Positions 42,051 through 50,177 are shown, counted from the stretch's first letter. The stretch is 64,000 nucleotides of DNA from Sporomusaceae bacterium (GCA_031460455.1 JAVKTQ010000001.1:1-64000), one strand, 5' to 3'. The notes: generated by a model from the sequence alone, not told the origin. Made by a program: numbers and translations.

Positions 42051-43234
42051 CATTTGTACTCCTTGATGACCTGAGCAAGCCGGCCAATCCCCTCGCGGAT
42101 CCGTTCCTCCGACATATTGGAAAAGTTTAGCCTCAGCGTGTTTTCCACCCGGCCGTTAGGGAAGAAAGAATCGCCGGGCACGAAAGCCACATTACGTTCA
42201 AGGCACCTCTTCAAAAGCTCCACCGACTTATAGCCTGCCGGCAGTTCCACCCAGGTGAACAAGCCGCCTTGCGGATAGGTATGCTTCACCCCTGCGGGAA
42301 AGAGCTCGTCTATCGATGTCAGCATCGCGTCACGGCGGCGACGGTACACCTCAATAATCTTCTGCACATGGGCGTCAATATCATACAGCTCGAAGTATTT
42401 GTCTATCTCCCGCTGGCTGATCGAAGACGTATGCAGATCAGCCCCCTGCTTGATGAGGACGAACTTATCGAAGAAATTCGCCGCTGCCGCGATCCAGCCG
42501 ATCCTCATCCCCGGACAGAAAATTTTCGAGAAAGTGCTGACGAATATCACCAGACCCGTAGTATCGAAAGATTTAATCGATGGCGGTATCTGTCCCTCGT
42601 AGCGCAGCTCGCCGTACGGGTTATCCTCGACGACCGGCATTTCGAACTCCTCAATCAGCGCGGCGAATTGCCGCCGCCGCTCCACCGACCAGGTCCGGCC
42701 GCTGGGATTCTGGAAATCGGGAACAACGTAAATAAACTTCACCCGCTCAGTCGAGCGCAGAATTTTCGCCAACTCCTCGATAACCATCCCGTCATCGTCG
42801 GTCGGCACCTCCACGAATCTGGGCTGATAGGCGCGGAAAGCGCTGATGGCGGCAAGATAAGTGGGGCTCTCGCACAACACAACATCGCCGGCGTCCAGGA
42901 AAAGCTTGCCGGCGAAGTCAAGCGCCTGCTGAGAACCGCTCGTAATGAGAATATTCTCGGGGCCGACCTTGACGGCGAATTTAGCGTCGATTCTTTGCGA
43001 AATCTGCCTGCGCAGCGGTTCGTATCCTTCCGTTGTAGAGTATTGCAGCGCCTGGCTGCCAGCCTCGTCAAGCACCCGGATAGCCGCTTGCTTAAGCTCC
43101 TGAACAGGAAATACTTCCGGAGCGGGCAAGCCGCCCGCAAAAGAAATTACCTCCGGACGCGCCGTGATTTTTAGGATCTCCCGGATTTCGGACGCTTTCA
43201 AAAGCTCCACTCTTGTCGCAAAAGCCACTCCCAT
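42050..43234 (-). CDS. PLP-dependent class I aminotransferase
   Basis: This 394-residue fold-type I aminotransferase resembles LysN/2-aminoadipate and MocR-like enzymes. Visible parts are FAGGLPAPEVFPVQEL, STTEGYEPLRRQI, ITSGSQQALD, YVVPDFQNPSGRTW, EDNPYGELRY and the PLP lysine in STFSKIFCPGMRIGW. It transfers amino groups between a branched, aromatic or adipate-type amino acid and 2-oxoglutarate; substrate unknown. There is no HTH domain. It is expressed from its own promoter at about 43273-43302 with repeated TTGGATATT sites upstream. Confidence 0.92.
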   Translation of the reverse strand: MGVAFATRVELLKASEIREILKITARPEVISFAGGLPAPEVFPVQELKQAAIRVLDEAGSQALQYSTTEGYEPLRRQISQRIDAKFAVKVGPENILITSGSQQALDFAGKLFLDAGDVVLCESPTYLAAISAFRAYQPRFVEVPTDDDGMVIEELAKILRSTERVKFIYVVPDFQNPSGRTWSVERRRQFAALIEEFEMPVVEDNPYGELRYEGQIPPSIKSFDTTGLVIFVSTFSKIFCPGMRIGWIAAAANFFDKFVLIKQGADLHTSSISQREIDKYFELYDIDAHVQKIIEVYRRRRDAMLTSIDELFPAGVKHTYPQGGLFTWVELPAGYKSVELLKRCLERNVAFVPGDSFFPNGRVENTLRLNFSNMSEERIREGIGRLAQVIKEYK

Positions 43235-43272
43235 AGAATTATCATCCTTCCGCCGGCTTACTGTTATTCCCT

Positions 43273-43372
43273 ATAATACACGGCGGAAAGAAGCATCGTA
43301 AATATCCAATCAACTAAAAATGGCGAAATATTGGATATTAGCGTAGCGAAATGGATATTGGCAATATCCAAT
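43273..43372 (-). promoter_or_regulatory. Promoter and repeated operator sites of aminotransferase gene
   Basis: On the minus strand TTTACG (43302-43297), 18-base spacer, TATTAT (43278-43273) is the likely promoter. Upstream lie AATATCCAAT (43301-43310), its inverse ATTGGATATT (43330-43339), and the palindrome TGGATATTG-G-CAATATCCA (43352-43370). Four half-sites within 72 bases, one touching the -35, point to a dedicated regulator. Confidence 0.65.
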
Positions 43373-43403
43373 GTGCGGTAACGGCACAACCAGCGCCATA
43401 CGG

Positions 43404-43432
43404 AAAAAAGATGTGGAACAAGCCCACACCTT
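43404..43432 (-). terminator. Terminator of ybaB operon (minus strand)
   Basis: CCACACCTT / AAGATGTGG (one G-T pair) around a seven-base loop. On the minus strand it ends in TTTTTT (complement of 43404-43409), 10 bases past the stop of the 43443 gene. Confidence 0.75.
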
Positions 43433-43442
43433 CCCGAATAGA

Positions 43443-44000
43443 TCAAAAAGTACTTTTCCAGTTTAGATATCTTCCCGGGCCCTTCTTATCCCCCTCGGTC
43501 GCCTCGGGGGGGGCCTGCCGTTCGCCCTGCGAATCGAGAGTCATCGTCGCAGCAGTGGGAGTGACGACACGCTTCTCCTCGCCCTTGTCGCCGCCTTTAT
43601 CAGGTTTTGGAGCTTCCTGCTTGGCCGTATCGCCTTTTTCTCCCTTGTCGCCCATATTGTTGAGCAACCCCATCATTGCGCCGATCGTAGCAGGATTAAG
43701 CTTCGACTTCACCTGTGGACTGTTGAGAAGCGGCAGGAGAGAGACAAGTGTTTCCGGCCCCAGCCCGCCGCCCTCGCCCTTGGAAAGATCGCCGAGCAGC
43801 TTCTGCAGAGTATTGGCGCCGGCTGCCGGCGCCGCCTGCACAGCCCGTGGCTGCCCGTGGCCGAGGATTGACACCAGGCAGATCAGCGACAGAACGGGGA
43901 CGAGCGATTCGTAGCCCGCGCCGTCGTTAACAGCCGCATCAATCATCCGCGACACCGATTGCAGCAGAGAACCGGGCCTTTCTACCGGTTCGTTGGCCAT
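43443..44000 (-). CDS. Hypothetical protein with charged Pro/Gly-rich tail
   Basis: This 185-residue protein has an N-terminal helix (RPGSLLQSVSRMIDAA) and a hydrophobic stretch (YESLVPVLSLICLVSILGHG, residues about 30-49). A helical middle (LLPLLNSPQVKSKLNPATIGAMMGLLNNMG) leads to a low-complexity tail rich in K, G, E and P. The middle resembles short oligomerising helices of spore-coat and sheath proteins, but no family is recognised. It lies 12 bases downstream of ybaB in the same operon. Confidence 0.65.
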   Translation of the reverse strand: MANEPVERPGSLLQSVSRMIDAAVNDGAGYESLVPVLSLICLVSILGHGQPRAVQAAPAAGANTLQKLLGDLSKGEGGGLGPETLVSLLPLLNSPQVKSKLNPATIGAMMGLLNNMGDKGEKGDTAKQEAPKPDKGGDKGEEKRVVTPTAATMTLDSQGERQAPPEATEGDKKGPGRYLNWKSTF

Positions 44001-44012
44001 AAAAACTCCTCC

Positions 44013-44348
44013 TTAAAACAACCCGGGAATATTCGGCAGATTAAGGTCGCCGGCAAGTTTGCCCATTGCGGCCTGATGCATCTCACGGGATTTGGCCAGT
44101 GCACCGTTAACCGTGGCTACGAGCAGATCCTGCAGCAAGACCGCGTTGCCAGGTTCAAGATACTTTCCGTTCAGCTCGATGGACACCACCGTCTGCTGGC
44201 CGTTCACAATCACCTTGACCACATCGCCGCTCGAAACCTCGATCCGTTCGGACTTGAGCTGTTCCTCCGCCTGGCTGACATTCTGCTGCACCTTTTTCAC
44301 CATTTCCATGACATTGCCAAACTGCTCCCACACATCATTCACCTCCAC
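44013..44348 (-). CDS. YbaB/EbfC nucleoid-associated protein
   Basis: This 111-residue member of the YbaB/EbfC family forms dimers that bind DNA. It has a coiled N-terminal helix (MEMVKKVQQNVSQAEEQLKSE) and the conserved SGDVVKVIVNGQQTVVSIELN. The usual dnaX-recR neighbours are absent, so this may be a second, divergent copy specialised within this spore-related region. Start ATG at 44348. It is in an operon with the gene at 43443. Confidence 0.8.
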   Translation of the reverse strand: MEVNDVWEQFGNVMEMVKKVQQNVSQAEEQLKSERIEVSSGDVVKVIVNGQQTVVSIELNGKYLEPGNAVLLQDLLVATVNGALAKSREMHQAAMGKLAGDLNLPNIPGLF

Positions 44349-44406
44349 AAAACTCTACGCTAGCTTATGCGTTGTCCGTCGTCGTGTGTGTGTCCACAAA
44401 ATTTGC

Positions 44407-44437
44407 GGGACCGTTCCCCGGTGACCGTCATATATTA
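44407..44437 (+). promoter_or_regulatory. Sigma-K-like promoter, gene at 44472
   Basis: GGGAC (44407-44411), 17-base spacer, CATATATTA (44429-44437). Matches the AC-16/17-CATAnnnTA pattern of late mother-cell promoters, and resembles four others in this window. Confidence 0.6.
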
Positions 44438-44471
44438 AACTAGAAAAAAACGCTGCGGGAGGAATAGATAA

Positions 44472-44813
44472 ATGCGCGGCCAGCGAAAAAATAAACACAG
44501 GGCGGCACAATCTCTGCGGGACGTCGAGGGCGGAGATGCAGTAAAACTGGCAAAGCCCGTCATGAAAAACAGACCCCTGAAGATGCTCAAGAGGATGGTC
44601 AGCAACCCGGATTTCAGCTACCAATGCATGGTCGTGCTGCTGTCCCTGACCCAGAACAACGTCTCGATGGACCGGCGGATCGACACGATGACATCGTCGC
44701 TCGATACCCTCCGGAACATAACCGGCGTGCTGACCAACGCCACCCAATCCCTCAAAACGGCGGCGGAAGCGCCAAGGCAGATTAGGCGGCTGGTCAAACC
44801 GGGCGGCAGTTAA
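44472..44813 (+). CDS. Hypothetical protein, probable sporulation gene
   Basis: This 113-residue basic protein has an N-terminus rich in R and K, a middle PLKMLKRMVSNPDFSYQCMVVLLSL, and an amphipathic helical C-terminus (MDRRIDTMTSSLDTLRNITGVL). ATG 44472 follows GGGAGGAATAGATAA. A sigma-K-like promoter lies 35 bases upstream, the same type as before the three tiny peptides behind it. A spore-coat or envelope role is inferred from the promoter only. Confidence 0.65.
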   Translation: MRGQRKNKHRAAQSLRDVEGGDAVKLAKPVMKNRPLKMLKRMVSNPDFSYQCMVVLLSLTQNNVSMDRRIDTMTSSLDTLRNITGVLTNATQSLKTAAEAPRQIRRLVKPGGS

Positions 44814-44825
44814 ATTCATCGCGCG

Positions 44826-44857
44826 GGTAACACTTTAGAATTCAAACCCATATATTG
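44826..44857 (+). promoter_or_regulatory. Sigma-K-like promoter, tiny peptide A
   Basis: GGTAAC (44826-44831), 17-base spacer, CATATATTG (44849-44857). Confidence 0.6.
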
Positions 44858-44946
44858 AAGTAGAAGGGCGGGCGGTACCTGAAGGTGCTGACCATCCACT
44901 CCTTGGCACCGCCCTTAATAACGACATACTAAGGGGGAAAGAACGA

Positions 44947-45051
44947 ATGGCTAGAGGTTTTTGCGGCGGCGGGAACGGTTCATTTGTAGTGATCATCATT
45001 ATCATCATCCTGCTCCTGTTCTTCTTCGAGGACGAAAGCGTCAGCATCTAA
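44947..45051 (+). CDS. Tiny Gly-rich transmembrane peptide A
   Basis: This 34-residue peptide has a Gly-rich head (MARGFCGGGNGS), a membrane run of V, I, L and F (FVVIIIIIILLLFFF) and an acidic tail (EDESVSI). It resembles the tiny Gly-rich one-helix peptides of the YjcZ type found in Bacillus spores. AAGGGGG precedes the ATG. Too short for usual gene finders. A hairpin (45070-45094) follows. The promoter type places it late in sporulation by inference. Confidence 0.75.
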   Translation: MARGFCGGGNGSFVVIIIIIILLLFFFEDESVSI

Positions 45052-45069
45052 CACCATACTTACCGCTCA

Positions 45070-45094
45070 AGGAACACGCGGCCAGCGTGTTCCT
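45070..45094 (+). terminator. Hairpin after peptide A
   Basis: AGGAACACGC (45070-45079), loop GGCCA, GCGTGTTCCT (45085-45094), then AATATTTT. The same stem recurs after peptides B and C. Confidence 0.75.
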
Positions 45095-45110
45095 AATATT
45101 TTACCGCGAC

Positions 45111-45142
45111 GGTAACCGCCGTCGGGCATAATCCATATACTA
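45111..45142 (+). promoter_or_regulatory. Sigma-K-like promoter, tiny peptide B
   Basis: GGTAAC (45111-45116), 17-base spacer, CATATACTA (45134-45142). Confidence 0.6.
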
Positions 45143-45198
45143 AACTGAAGGGACCACGATAATGGACCTGACCCGATTACTAGGAGGGAGGACTGAAC

Positions 45199-45309
45199 AT
45201 GGGTCGTAACTTTGGCGGCTGCGGCGGCAGCGGGTCGATTGTGGTTATAATCATCATAATCATCCTGCTCCTGTTCTTCTTCGAGGATGACGTAACCGGC
45301 ACCATCTAG
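45199..45309 (+). CDS. Tiny Gly-rich transmembrane peptide B
   Basis: This 36-residue paralogue of peptide A has the head MGRNFGGCGGSGS, membrane run IVVIIIIIILLLFFF and acidic tail EDDVTGTI. A single cysteine is kept in the head of all three copies. ATG 45199 follows TAGGAGGGAGG. A hairpin at 45330-45352 follows. Confidence 0.75.
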   Translation: MGRNFGGCGGSGSIVVIIIIIILLLFFFEDDVTGTI

Positions 45310-45329
45310 CCCGATATTTGCCCCATAAG

Positions 45330-45352
45330 GGAACACGCTGCCAGCGTGTTCC
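45330..45352 (+). terminator. Hairpin after peptide B
   Basis: GGAACACGCTG (45330-45340), one-base centre, CAGCGTGTTCC (45342-45352), then TAAATTTT. Confidence 0.75.
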
Positions 45353-45368
45353 TAAATTTTCGCGGCAG

Positions 45369-45400
45369 GGTGACCGATGGACGCCCAACGCCATATATTA
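45369..45400 (+). promoter_or_regulatory. Sigma-K-like promoter, tiny peptide C
   Basis: GGTGAC (45369-45374), 17-base spacer, CATATATTA (45392-45400). Confidence 0.6.
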
Positions 45401-45454
45401 GACTAAAAGAGATTCCATATTAACCAGACAGTAGACGAGGAAGGAGGAGTTTGA

Positions 45455-45568
45455 ATGGGTCGCGGATTTTTCGGCGGCTGCGGCGGTGGCAGTGGAGTCG
45501 TGGTGATCATTATCATCATCATCCTGCTCCTGTTCTTCTTAGAGGATGATTTCAGCGACACAATCTAA
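45455..45568 (+). CDS. Tiny Gly-rich transmembrane peptide C
   Basis: This 37-residue third copy has the head MGRGFFGGCGGGSG, membrane run VVVIIIIIILLLFFL and acidic tail EDDFSDTI. ATG 45455 follows AAGGAGGAG. Differences between copies lie mainly at the two ends, while the membrane run and the E-D pair are fixed, which suggests selection on the peptide. Confidence 0.75.
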   Translation: MGRGFFGGCGGGSGVVVIIIIIILLLFFLEDDFSDTI

Positions 45569-45583
45569 CATCATACTTACCGC

Positions 45584-45607
45584 AGGAACACGCCGGTGCG
45601 TGTTCCT
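45584..45607 (+). terminator. Hairpin after peptide C
   Basis: AGGAACACGC (45584-45593), loop CGGT, GCGTGTTCCT (45598-45607). Confidence 0.7.
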
Positions 45608-45671
45608 ATCGTTTGAGGCGTACAAGAAGGCCTGCGGTTGTAATAATCTATATGCTGTCGGCGGCAAAAAA

Positions 45672-45700
45672 AACACGCGCGAGGTGCGCGTGTTTTTGTT
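45672..45700. terminator. Terminator after PBP gene (minus strand)
   Basis: AACACGCGC (45672-45680), loop GAGGT, GCGCGTGTT (45686-45694), with A-run on one side and T-run on the other, so it can act in both directions. It ends the PBP1A transcript. Confidence 0.85.
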
Positions 45701-45702
45701 TT

Positions 45703-47832
45703 CTAATTCTTCTTCGGTGCTTCAGGCTTTGTCGGCGCCGCCGGCTGGGCAGGAGGGGAGGGGGCGGTGGGCTTGGAAGCCGTCGGCGGAGGGGGCAGTG
45801 TCCGCCCTCCGTCCGCCGGGGCGGGTTTATCATCGTTCTTCTCCTCGGCCGGCGCCTTCCCAGGTTTAGGTTGCGTGCCCTCGATAAATATCTCGTTGTG
45901 GGCGTCCTTGCTCTTCGGATCGGCCAGATTACCGTCCTTGGGGGAAACAGGCGCAGAAACGATGCCGCTCGGCCGGGAAAAATCCTTTACCGGTGACTTG
46001 GCGAGAGCCGCCATCATAAAATCATGCCAGATCGTCGCGGGAATATCGCCGCCGGTGATGCCGTTCAGATACTCCGGCGTATCGAAGCCCATCCATACGG
46101 CTGCTACGAGATCCGGGGTGAAACCGACAAACCAGGCATCCTTGTAATCGCTGGTCGTCCCGGTCTTGCCGGCAGCCGGCCGGCCGATATTGGCGCCGCC
46201 GCCCGTGCCGCGAGTTATGACGCCGCGCATCATATCGGTCAATAGATACGCGCTCCGCTCGTTAACAACCGCCTTCGCCTGCGGCTGGTGCTGTTCCAGC
46301 ACCTTGCCGCTCCTGTCCACAACCCTGAGAATGGACGTCGGCTCAACCCGCACGCCGTTGTTGGCCAGCACGCCATAAGCTCCGGCAAGTTCCAGCGGCG
46401 TTACTCCGCGGGACAAGCCGCCGAGAGCCATCGCCAAGTTTACATCATTCACCGAGCCACGGGTCACCAACGTCGAAATCCCCATCTGCTGAGCATAGTA
46501 AAGCGGCTTTGCGGGGCCCACCTGGTTGGCGAGCTTCACCGCGACGACGTTGAGTGAATTCTCCAGCGCCGTGCGTAGCGTCACCCGGCCGCGGAACTTA
46601 TGGTCATAATTGATCGGCGAGTAACTGCCGAAAGTAACGGGTTTGTCCTCGACGATGGTTGCCGGCGTCATGCCGCTTTCGATCGCCGCCAGATAAACGA
46701 ACGGTTTGAAAGCCGATCCCGGCTGCCGCTCGGCCAATACCGCCCGGTTGAACTGGTCGGTGCCGCGGCCGCCCACCATCGCCTTGATATGGCCGTTCTG
46801 CGGTTCGATGGCCACCAGCGCGCCCTGGGGTTGCTTGATACCTTTAGCGTCGGTGCGGTAAGTCGGCAGTTTGCCCATCGCCTTTTCCGCCGCCCGCTGC
46901 ATATTCAGATCCAGAGAAGTGTAAACTTTCAGTCCGTCCTTATACACGGCATCGGCGCCGTACTTGTCGATGAGCTGCTGGGTCACGTAATCGACGAAAT
47001 ATGAGGCTTCGCCGCCGCTGCCGGGTGAACGCGCCGTCAGCTTCAACTCGACGGACTTGGCTTTGTTCGCCGTATCCTGGGAAATGAATTCATACTTGAC
47101 CATCTGATCGAGAACGACGCCCTGACGTTCTTTCGCAGCTTTGAGATTATTAAGCGGCGAATAATAATTAGGGCTTTTAGGAATACCGGCCAGCAAGGCG
47201 CATTCAGCCAGATTGAGATTTTCCACATTCTTGCCGAAATAAACCCAGGCTGCCGCCTGAACGCCATAAGCGCCCTGGCCGAAATAAATCTGATTGAGGT
47301 ATAACTCGAGAATCTCCTGCTTTGTATACTGACGCTCGATCTGGATAGCCAGCACCGCTTCCTGGATCTTGCGCTTCAGCGTCTGTTCCTGGGAGAGGAG
47401 GGCGTTTCGCGCCAGTTGCTGGGTAATAGTGCTTGCCCCCTCCGAAACCCCGCCGCCGACGACATTGGCGAAAACAGCCCTGAGGATGGCCCGGGGGTCG
47501 ACGCCGATATGCTGATAAAAGCGGGCGTCCTCGGTGGCGACGAACGCGTTCTGTAAATCCTTGGGCACTTTGCTAAGCGCGACAGGCAGCCGGTTTTCCA
47601 CCGAATGGATGGTGGTTATCAGCCTGCCGTTGATGTCGAAAATTTGCGAAGAAGCGGCCGGGCGAATCTCGCCCTTCAGACTGGGCATGGTATGGATGCT
47701 GGCCGTCAGGAAACCGAGGCCGGCGCCGGTGATCATTACGATAAAAACAATAATGGCGATTGCGGCGACGGTCAGCCACCTGCCCTTCGAGCGGCGGCTA
47801 TTCCCGGCGTTGTTGCTGGAGTCGGTGCTCAT
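45703..47832 (-). CDS. Penicillin-binding protein 1A
   Basis: This 709-residue class A PBP builds and cross-links peptidoglycan. It has a cytoplasmic tail and membrane anchor (about 18-42), a GT51 glycosyltransferase (about 60-240, ATEDARFYQHIGVDP, STITQQLARN, LELYLNQIYFG) and a transpeptidase (about 330-610) with nucleophile Ser in QPGSAFKPF, SLN in ENSLNVV and KTGTT. A Pro/Ala/Lys-rich disordered tail (about 655-709) follows. ATG follows AAGGAGGTCGCC. The gene lies opposite the peptide cluster. Confidence 0.96.
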   Translation of the reverse strand: MSTDSSNNAGNSRRSKGRWLTVAAIAIIVFIVMITGAGLGFLTASIHTMPSLKGEIRPAASSQIFDINGRLITTIHSVENRLPVALSKVPKDLQNAFVATEDARFYQHIGVDPRAILRAVFANVVGGGVSEGASTITQQLARNALLSQEQTLKRKIQEAVLAIQIERQYTKQEILELYLNQIYFGQGAYGVQAAAWVYFGKNVENLNLAECALLAGIPKSPNYYSPLNNLKAAKERQGVVLDQMVKYEFISQDTANKAKSVELKLTARSPGSGGEASYFVDYVTQQLIDKYGADAVYKDGLKVYTSLDLNMQRAAEKAMGKLPTYRTDAKGIKQPQGALVAIEPQNGHIKAMVGGRGTDQFNRAVLAERQPGSAFKPFVYLAAIESGMTPATIVEDKPVTFGSYSPINYDHKFRGRVTLRTALENSLNVVAVKLANQVGPAKPLYYAQQMGISTLVTRGSVNDVNLAMALGGLSRGVTPLELAGAYGVLANNGVRVEPTSILRVVDRSGKVLEQHQPQAKAVVNERSAYLLTDMMRGVITRGTGGGANIGRPAAGKTGTTSDYKDAWFVGFTPDLVAAVWMGFDTPEYLNGITGGDIPATIWHDFMMAALAKSPVKDFSRPSGIVSAPVSPKDGNLADPKSKDAHNEIFIEGTQPKPGKAPAEEKNDDKPAPADGGRTLPPPPTASKPTAPSPPAQPAAPTKPEAPKKN

Positions 47833-47903
47833 GGCGACCTCCTTATCCGGCGATTTCCTAACTATTATACCATAATCGTCAAACGAGTCCAGACCTGCGG
47901 CGT

Positions 47904-47932
47904 TTGCAATTTCGCGGTTTATATGCTATAAT
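47904..47932 (+). promoter_or_regulatory. Sigma-A promoter of tyrS
   Basis: TTGCAA (47904-47909), 17-base spacer, TATAAT (47927-47932), 160 bases before the tyrS start. Confidence 0.8.
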
Positions 47933-47993
47933 GCGCCTTGAAGAATCCCAGAATAAGGCAAAATGACATTAACCACAATTAATTATAATTACA

Positions 47994-48056
47994 CGCCCAG
48001 CCGGGGAAATCCTGCGCAATAGCGGACGAAAAGATTGACAATCGCCGTCCTGGGCG
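47994..48056 (+). promoter_or_regulatory. Possible structured tyrS leader
   Basis: CGCCCAG (47994-48000) pairs with CTGGGCG (48050-48056), with GGACG/CGTCC inside, directly before the tyrS ribosome site. No T-box core sequence is present. Possibly a leader RNA structure; function unknown. Confidence 0.35.
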
Positions 48057-48093
48057 CATGTTCCACCTAAACCGATGGAGGGATGTTAACCAG

Positions 48094-49314
48094 ATGTCAG
48101 TTTACGAAGTGCTCAACGAACGCGGTTTTATTCAACAAGTCACTCACGAAGAAGAAGTACGTGAACTGCTGGCCAAAGAAAAGATCACCTTCTACATCGG
48201 CTTCGACCCCACCGCCGACAGCCTCCATGTCGGGCATTTCCTCGGCATGATGGTAATGGCGCACATGCAGCGGGCCGGGCACCGCCCCATCTGCCTAATC
48301 GGCGGCGGCACCACCATGGTCGGCGACCCCAGCGGCAAAACCGACATGCGCAAAATGATGACAAGGGAAGAAATCGACGCCAACGGCGAGCTGTTCAAAA
48401 AACAGATGCAGCGCTTCCTCGATTTTTCCAACGATCGCGCCCTCATGATCAATAACGCCGACTGGCTGCTCGAGCTCAACTACGTCGAGTTCCTGCGAAA
48501 CATCGGCATCCACTTCTCGGTAAACCGCATGCTCACCGCCGAATGTTACCGCAATCGCCTGGAAAAAGGCCTGACGTTCCTCGAATTCAACTACATGCTC
48601 ATGCAGGCGTACGACTTCCTCGAGCTTAACCGCCAGACCGGCTGCGTCATGCAGATGGGCGGCGACGATCAGTGGTCCAACATCCTCGCCGGCGCCGACC
48701 TCATCCGCCGCAAAGAAGGCAAACCGGCCTACGGCCTCACCTTCACCCTCCTCACCACCAGCGACGGGCGAAAGATGGGCAAAACCGAAAAAGGGGCCCT
48801 CTGGCTCGACCCGGAAAAAACCCCGCCCTACGACTTCTACCAGTACTGGCGCAACATCGACGACGCCGACGTCGGCAAATGCCTCGCCCTTCTGACCTTT
48901 TTGCCGATGGAGGAAGTGCGCCGCCTGGGAGCGTTGAAAGACAGCGAAATCAACATCGCCAAAATGACCCTCGCCTACGAAGTGACCAAACTCATCCACG
49001 GCCAGGACGAAGCCGACAAAGCCCAACAGGCCGCCGCGGCCCTTTTCGCCGGCGGCGGTTCGCTCGACAACGTGCCGACAACTGTTCTCTCCGCAGCGGA
49101 CATCAGCAACAAACGCCTGATTGATATTCTCCCCGCCACCGGCCTTGCGGCTTCGCTCGGCGAAGGGCGGCGGCTGATAGCCGGCGGGGGGCTGTATATC
49201 GGCGAAGATAAGGTCGAAGACCCCAACCTCGTCCTCGACCTCGCCGCCTTCACGGACAACAGCCTGCTGCTGCGCAAAGGCAAAAAGACCTATCATAGGA
49301 TAATAATCGAATAA
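48094..49314 (+). CDS. tyrS: Tyrosyl-tRNA synthetase
   Basis: This 406-residue class I synthetase has the HIGH-type motif HVGHF (about residue 50) and a KMSKS-type motif reading KMGKT (about 230). A C-terminal S4-like RNA-binding domain (about 345-406, [13 protein letters not shown]) follows. ATG 48094 lies 11 bases after GGAGGG and gives the family start [11 protein letters not shown]; the upstream ATG at 48058 adds unrelated residues. Unlike thrS and pheS here it shows no T-box. Confidence 0.96.
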   Translation: MSVYEVLNERGFIQQVTHEEEVRELLAKEKITFYIGFDPTADSLHVGHFLGMMVMAHMQRAGHRPICLIGGGTTMVGDPSGKTDMRKMMTREEIDANGELFKKQMQRFLDFSNDRALMINNADWLLELNYVEFLRNIGIHFSVNRMLTAECYRNRLEKGLTFLEFNYMLMQAYDFLELNRQTGCVMQMGGDDQWSNILAGADLIRRKEGKPAYGLTFTLLTTSDGRKMGKTEKGALWLDPEKTPPYDFYQYWRNIDDADVGKCLALLTFLPMEEVRRLGALKDSEINIAKMTLAYEVTKLIHGQDEADKAQQAAAALFAGGGSLDNVPTTVLSAADISNKRLIDILPATGLAASLGEGRRLIAGGGLYIGEDKVEDPNLVLDLAAFTDNSLLLRKGKKTYHRIIIE

Positions 49315-49323
49315 CAGTAAGTA

Positions 49324-49350
49324 AAAACGAACCGTAAGGTTCGTTTTCTT
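49324..49350 (+). terminator. Terminator after tyrS
   Basis: AAAACGAACC (49324-49333), loop GTAA, GGTTCGTTTT (49338-49347), then CTTTT. Confidence 0.9.
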
Positions 49351-49427
49351 TTGCCCGCAGGGGCAGGAATTGCCACCGTAAACAGGGAAAAATAATTACC
49401 AGCATAATCGGAAACAGGAGTGTTTAC

Positions 49428-50177
49428 ATGGACGGAATACGATTCTTGAACGCCGGCGAGCAGGGGCTGGTGGTCGAATTCGGCGCAAGCATCGACCCCG
49501 ACCTCAACCGCCGCGTCCACAGCACCGCGGCGCTCGTCGGCGCCGCCGGCATCCCCGGCGTCCGCGAAGTGGTGCCCACCTACCGGTCGCTGCTCATCTA
49601 TTTCGACCCGCTGGCGATCACCCGGCGGCAACTGGCCGAGAACGTCAGGGCGCTCGTTGCGGACACAGGCGCGGGACAGGCGGAGATGTCCGCCAAAGTG
49701 ATCGAGATCCCCGTAGCTTACGGCGGCGAACATGGCCCCGACCTGGACTTCGTCGCCGGCCACACCGGCCTCGCGTCGGAAGAAGTCGTTGCCATCCACA
49801 CCTCCGTGCCCTACCTCGTCTACATGCTCGGCTTCACGCCCGGCTTCCCCTATCTCGGCGGCATGTCAGAGCGCATTGCCGCTCCGCGCCTCGTGCAGCC
49901 CCGCACAGCCATCCCCGGCGGCTCCGTGGGCATCGCCGGCGCCCAGACGGGCATCTATCCGGTCGCCAGCCCCGGCGGCTGGCGGATAATCGGCCGCACC
50001 CCCGTCAAACTCTTCGACCCCGGAGCAGCAAAACCATTCCTCTTCGCCGCCGGCGACTACCTCCAGTTCAAAGCCGTCTCCGCCGCCGACTACGCCGCCA
50101 TCGGCGCACAAGTGGCGGCCGGGGGGTACAAGCCGGTAATCCGGAACGCGGCGGACAAAGGCGGTGAAAAACAATGA
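49428..50177 (+). CDS. pxpB: 5-oxoprolinase subunit PxpB
   Basis: This 249-residue subunit of ATP-dependent 5-oxoprolinase (PxpABC) is related to KipI. It carries the conserved VPYLVYMLGFTPGFPYLGGM cut as MLGFTPGFPYLGGM and AIPGGSVGIAGAQTGIYP. With PxpC it activates and with PxpA it opens 5-oxoproline to glutamate, repairing a spontaneous product of glutamine. It overlaps pxpC by four bases. ATG 49428 follows ACAGGAGTG. Confidence 0.94.
   Translation: MDGIRFLNAGEQGLVVEFGASIDPDLNRRVHSTAALVGAAGIPGVREVVPTYRSLLIYFDPLAITRRQLAENVRALVADTGAGQAEMSAKVIEIPVAYGGEHGPDLDFVAGHTGLASEEVVAIHTSVPYLVYMLGFTPGFPYLGGMSERIAAPRLVQPRTAIPGGSVGIAGAQTGIYPVASPGGWRIIGRTPVKLFDPGAAKPFLFAAGDYLQFKAVSAADYAAIGAQVAAGGYKPVIRNAADKGGEKQ

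Larger units (their letters stand above)
44826..45607 (+). repeat. Three tandem promoter-peptide-hairpin units
   Basis: Units start at 44826, 45111 and 45369. Each has GGTRAC-17-CATATA, a strong ribosome site, a 34-37 codon gene with near-identical DNA in the membrane segment (CCTGCTCCTGTTCTTCTT), and a hairpin built on GGAACACGC. Spacing of 258-285 bases shows tandem duplication of the whole unit. Confidence 0.85.

Noticed and set aside
43264-43446. 60-codon minus-strand frame upstream of the aminotransferase
   Set aside because: It overlaps the promoter and operator palindromes and has no similarity or ribosome site.
44355-44819. 154-codon minus-strand frame opposite 44472
   Set aside because: The plus strand has a promoter, GGGAGGA ribosome site and clean start; the minus frame has none.
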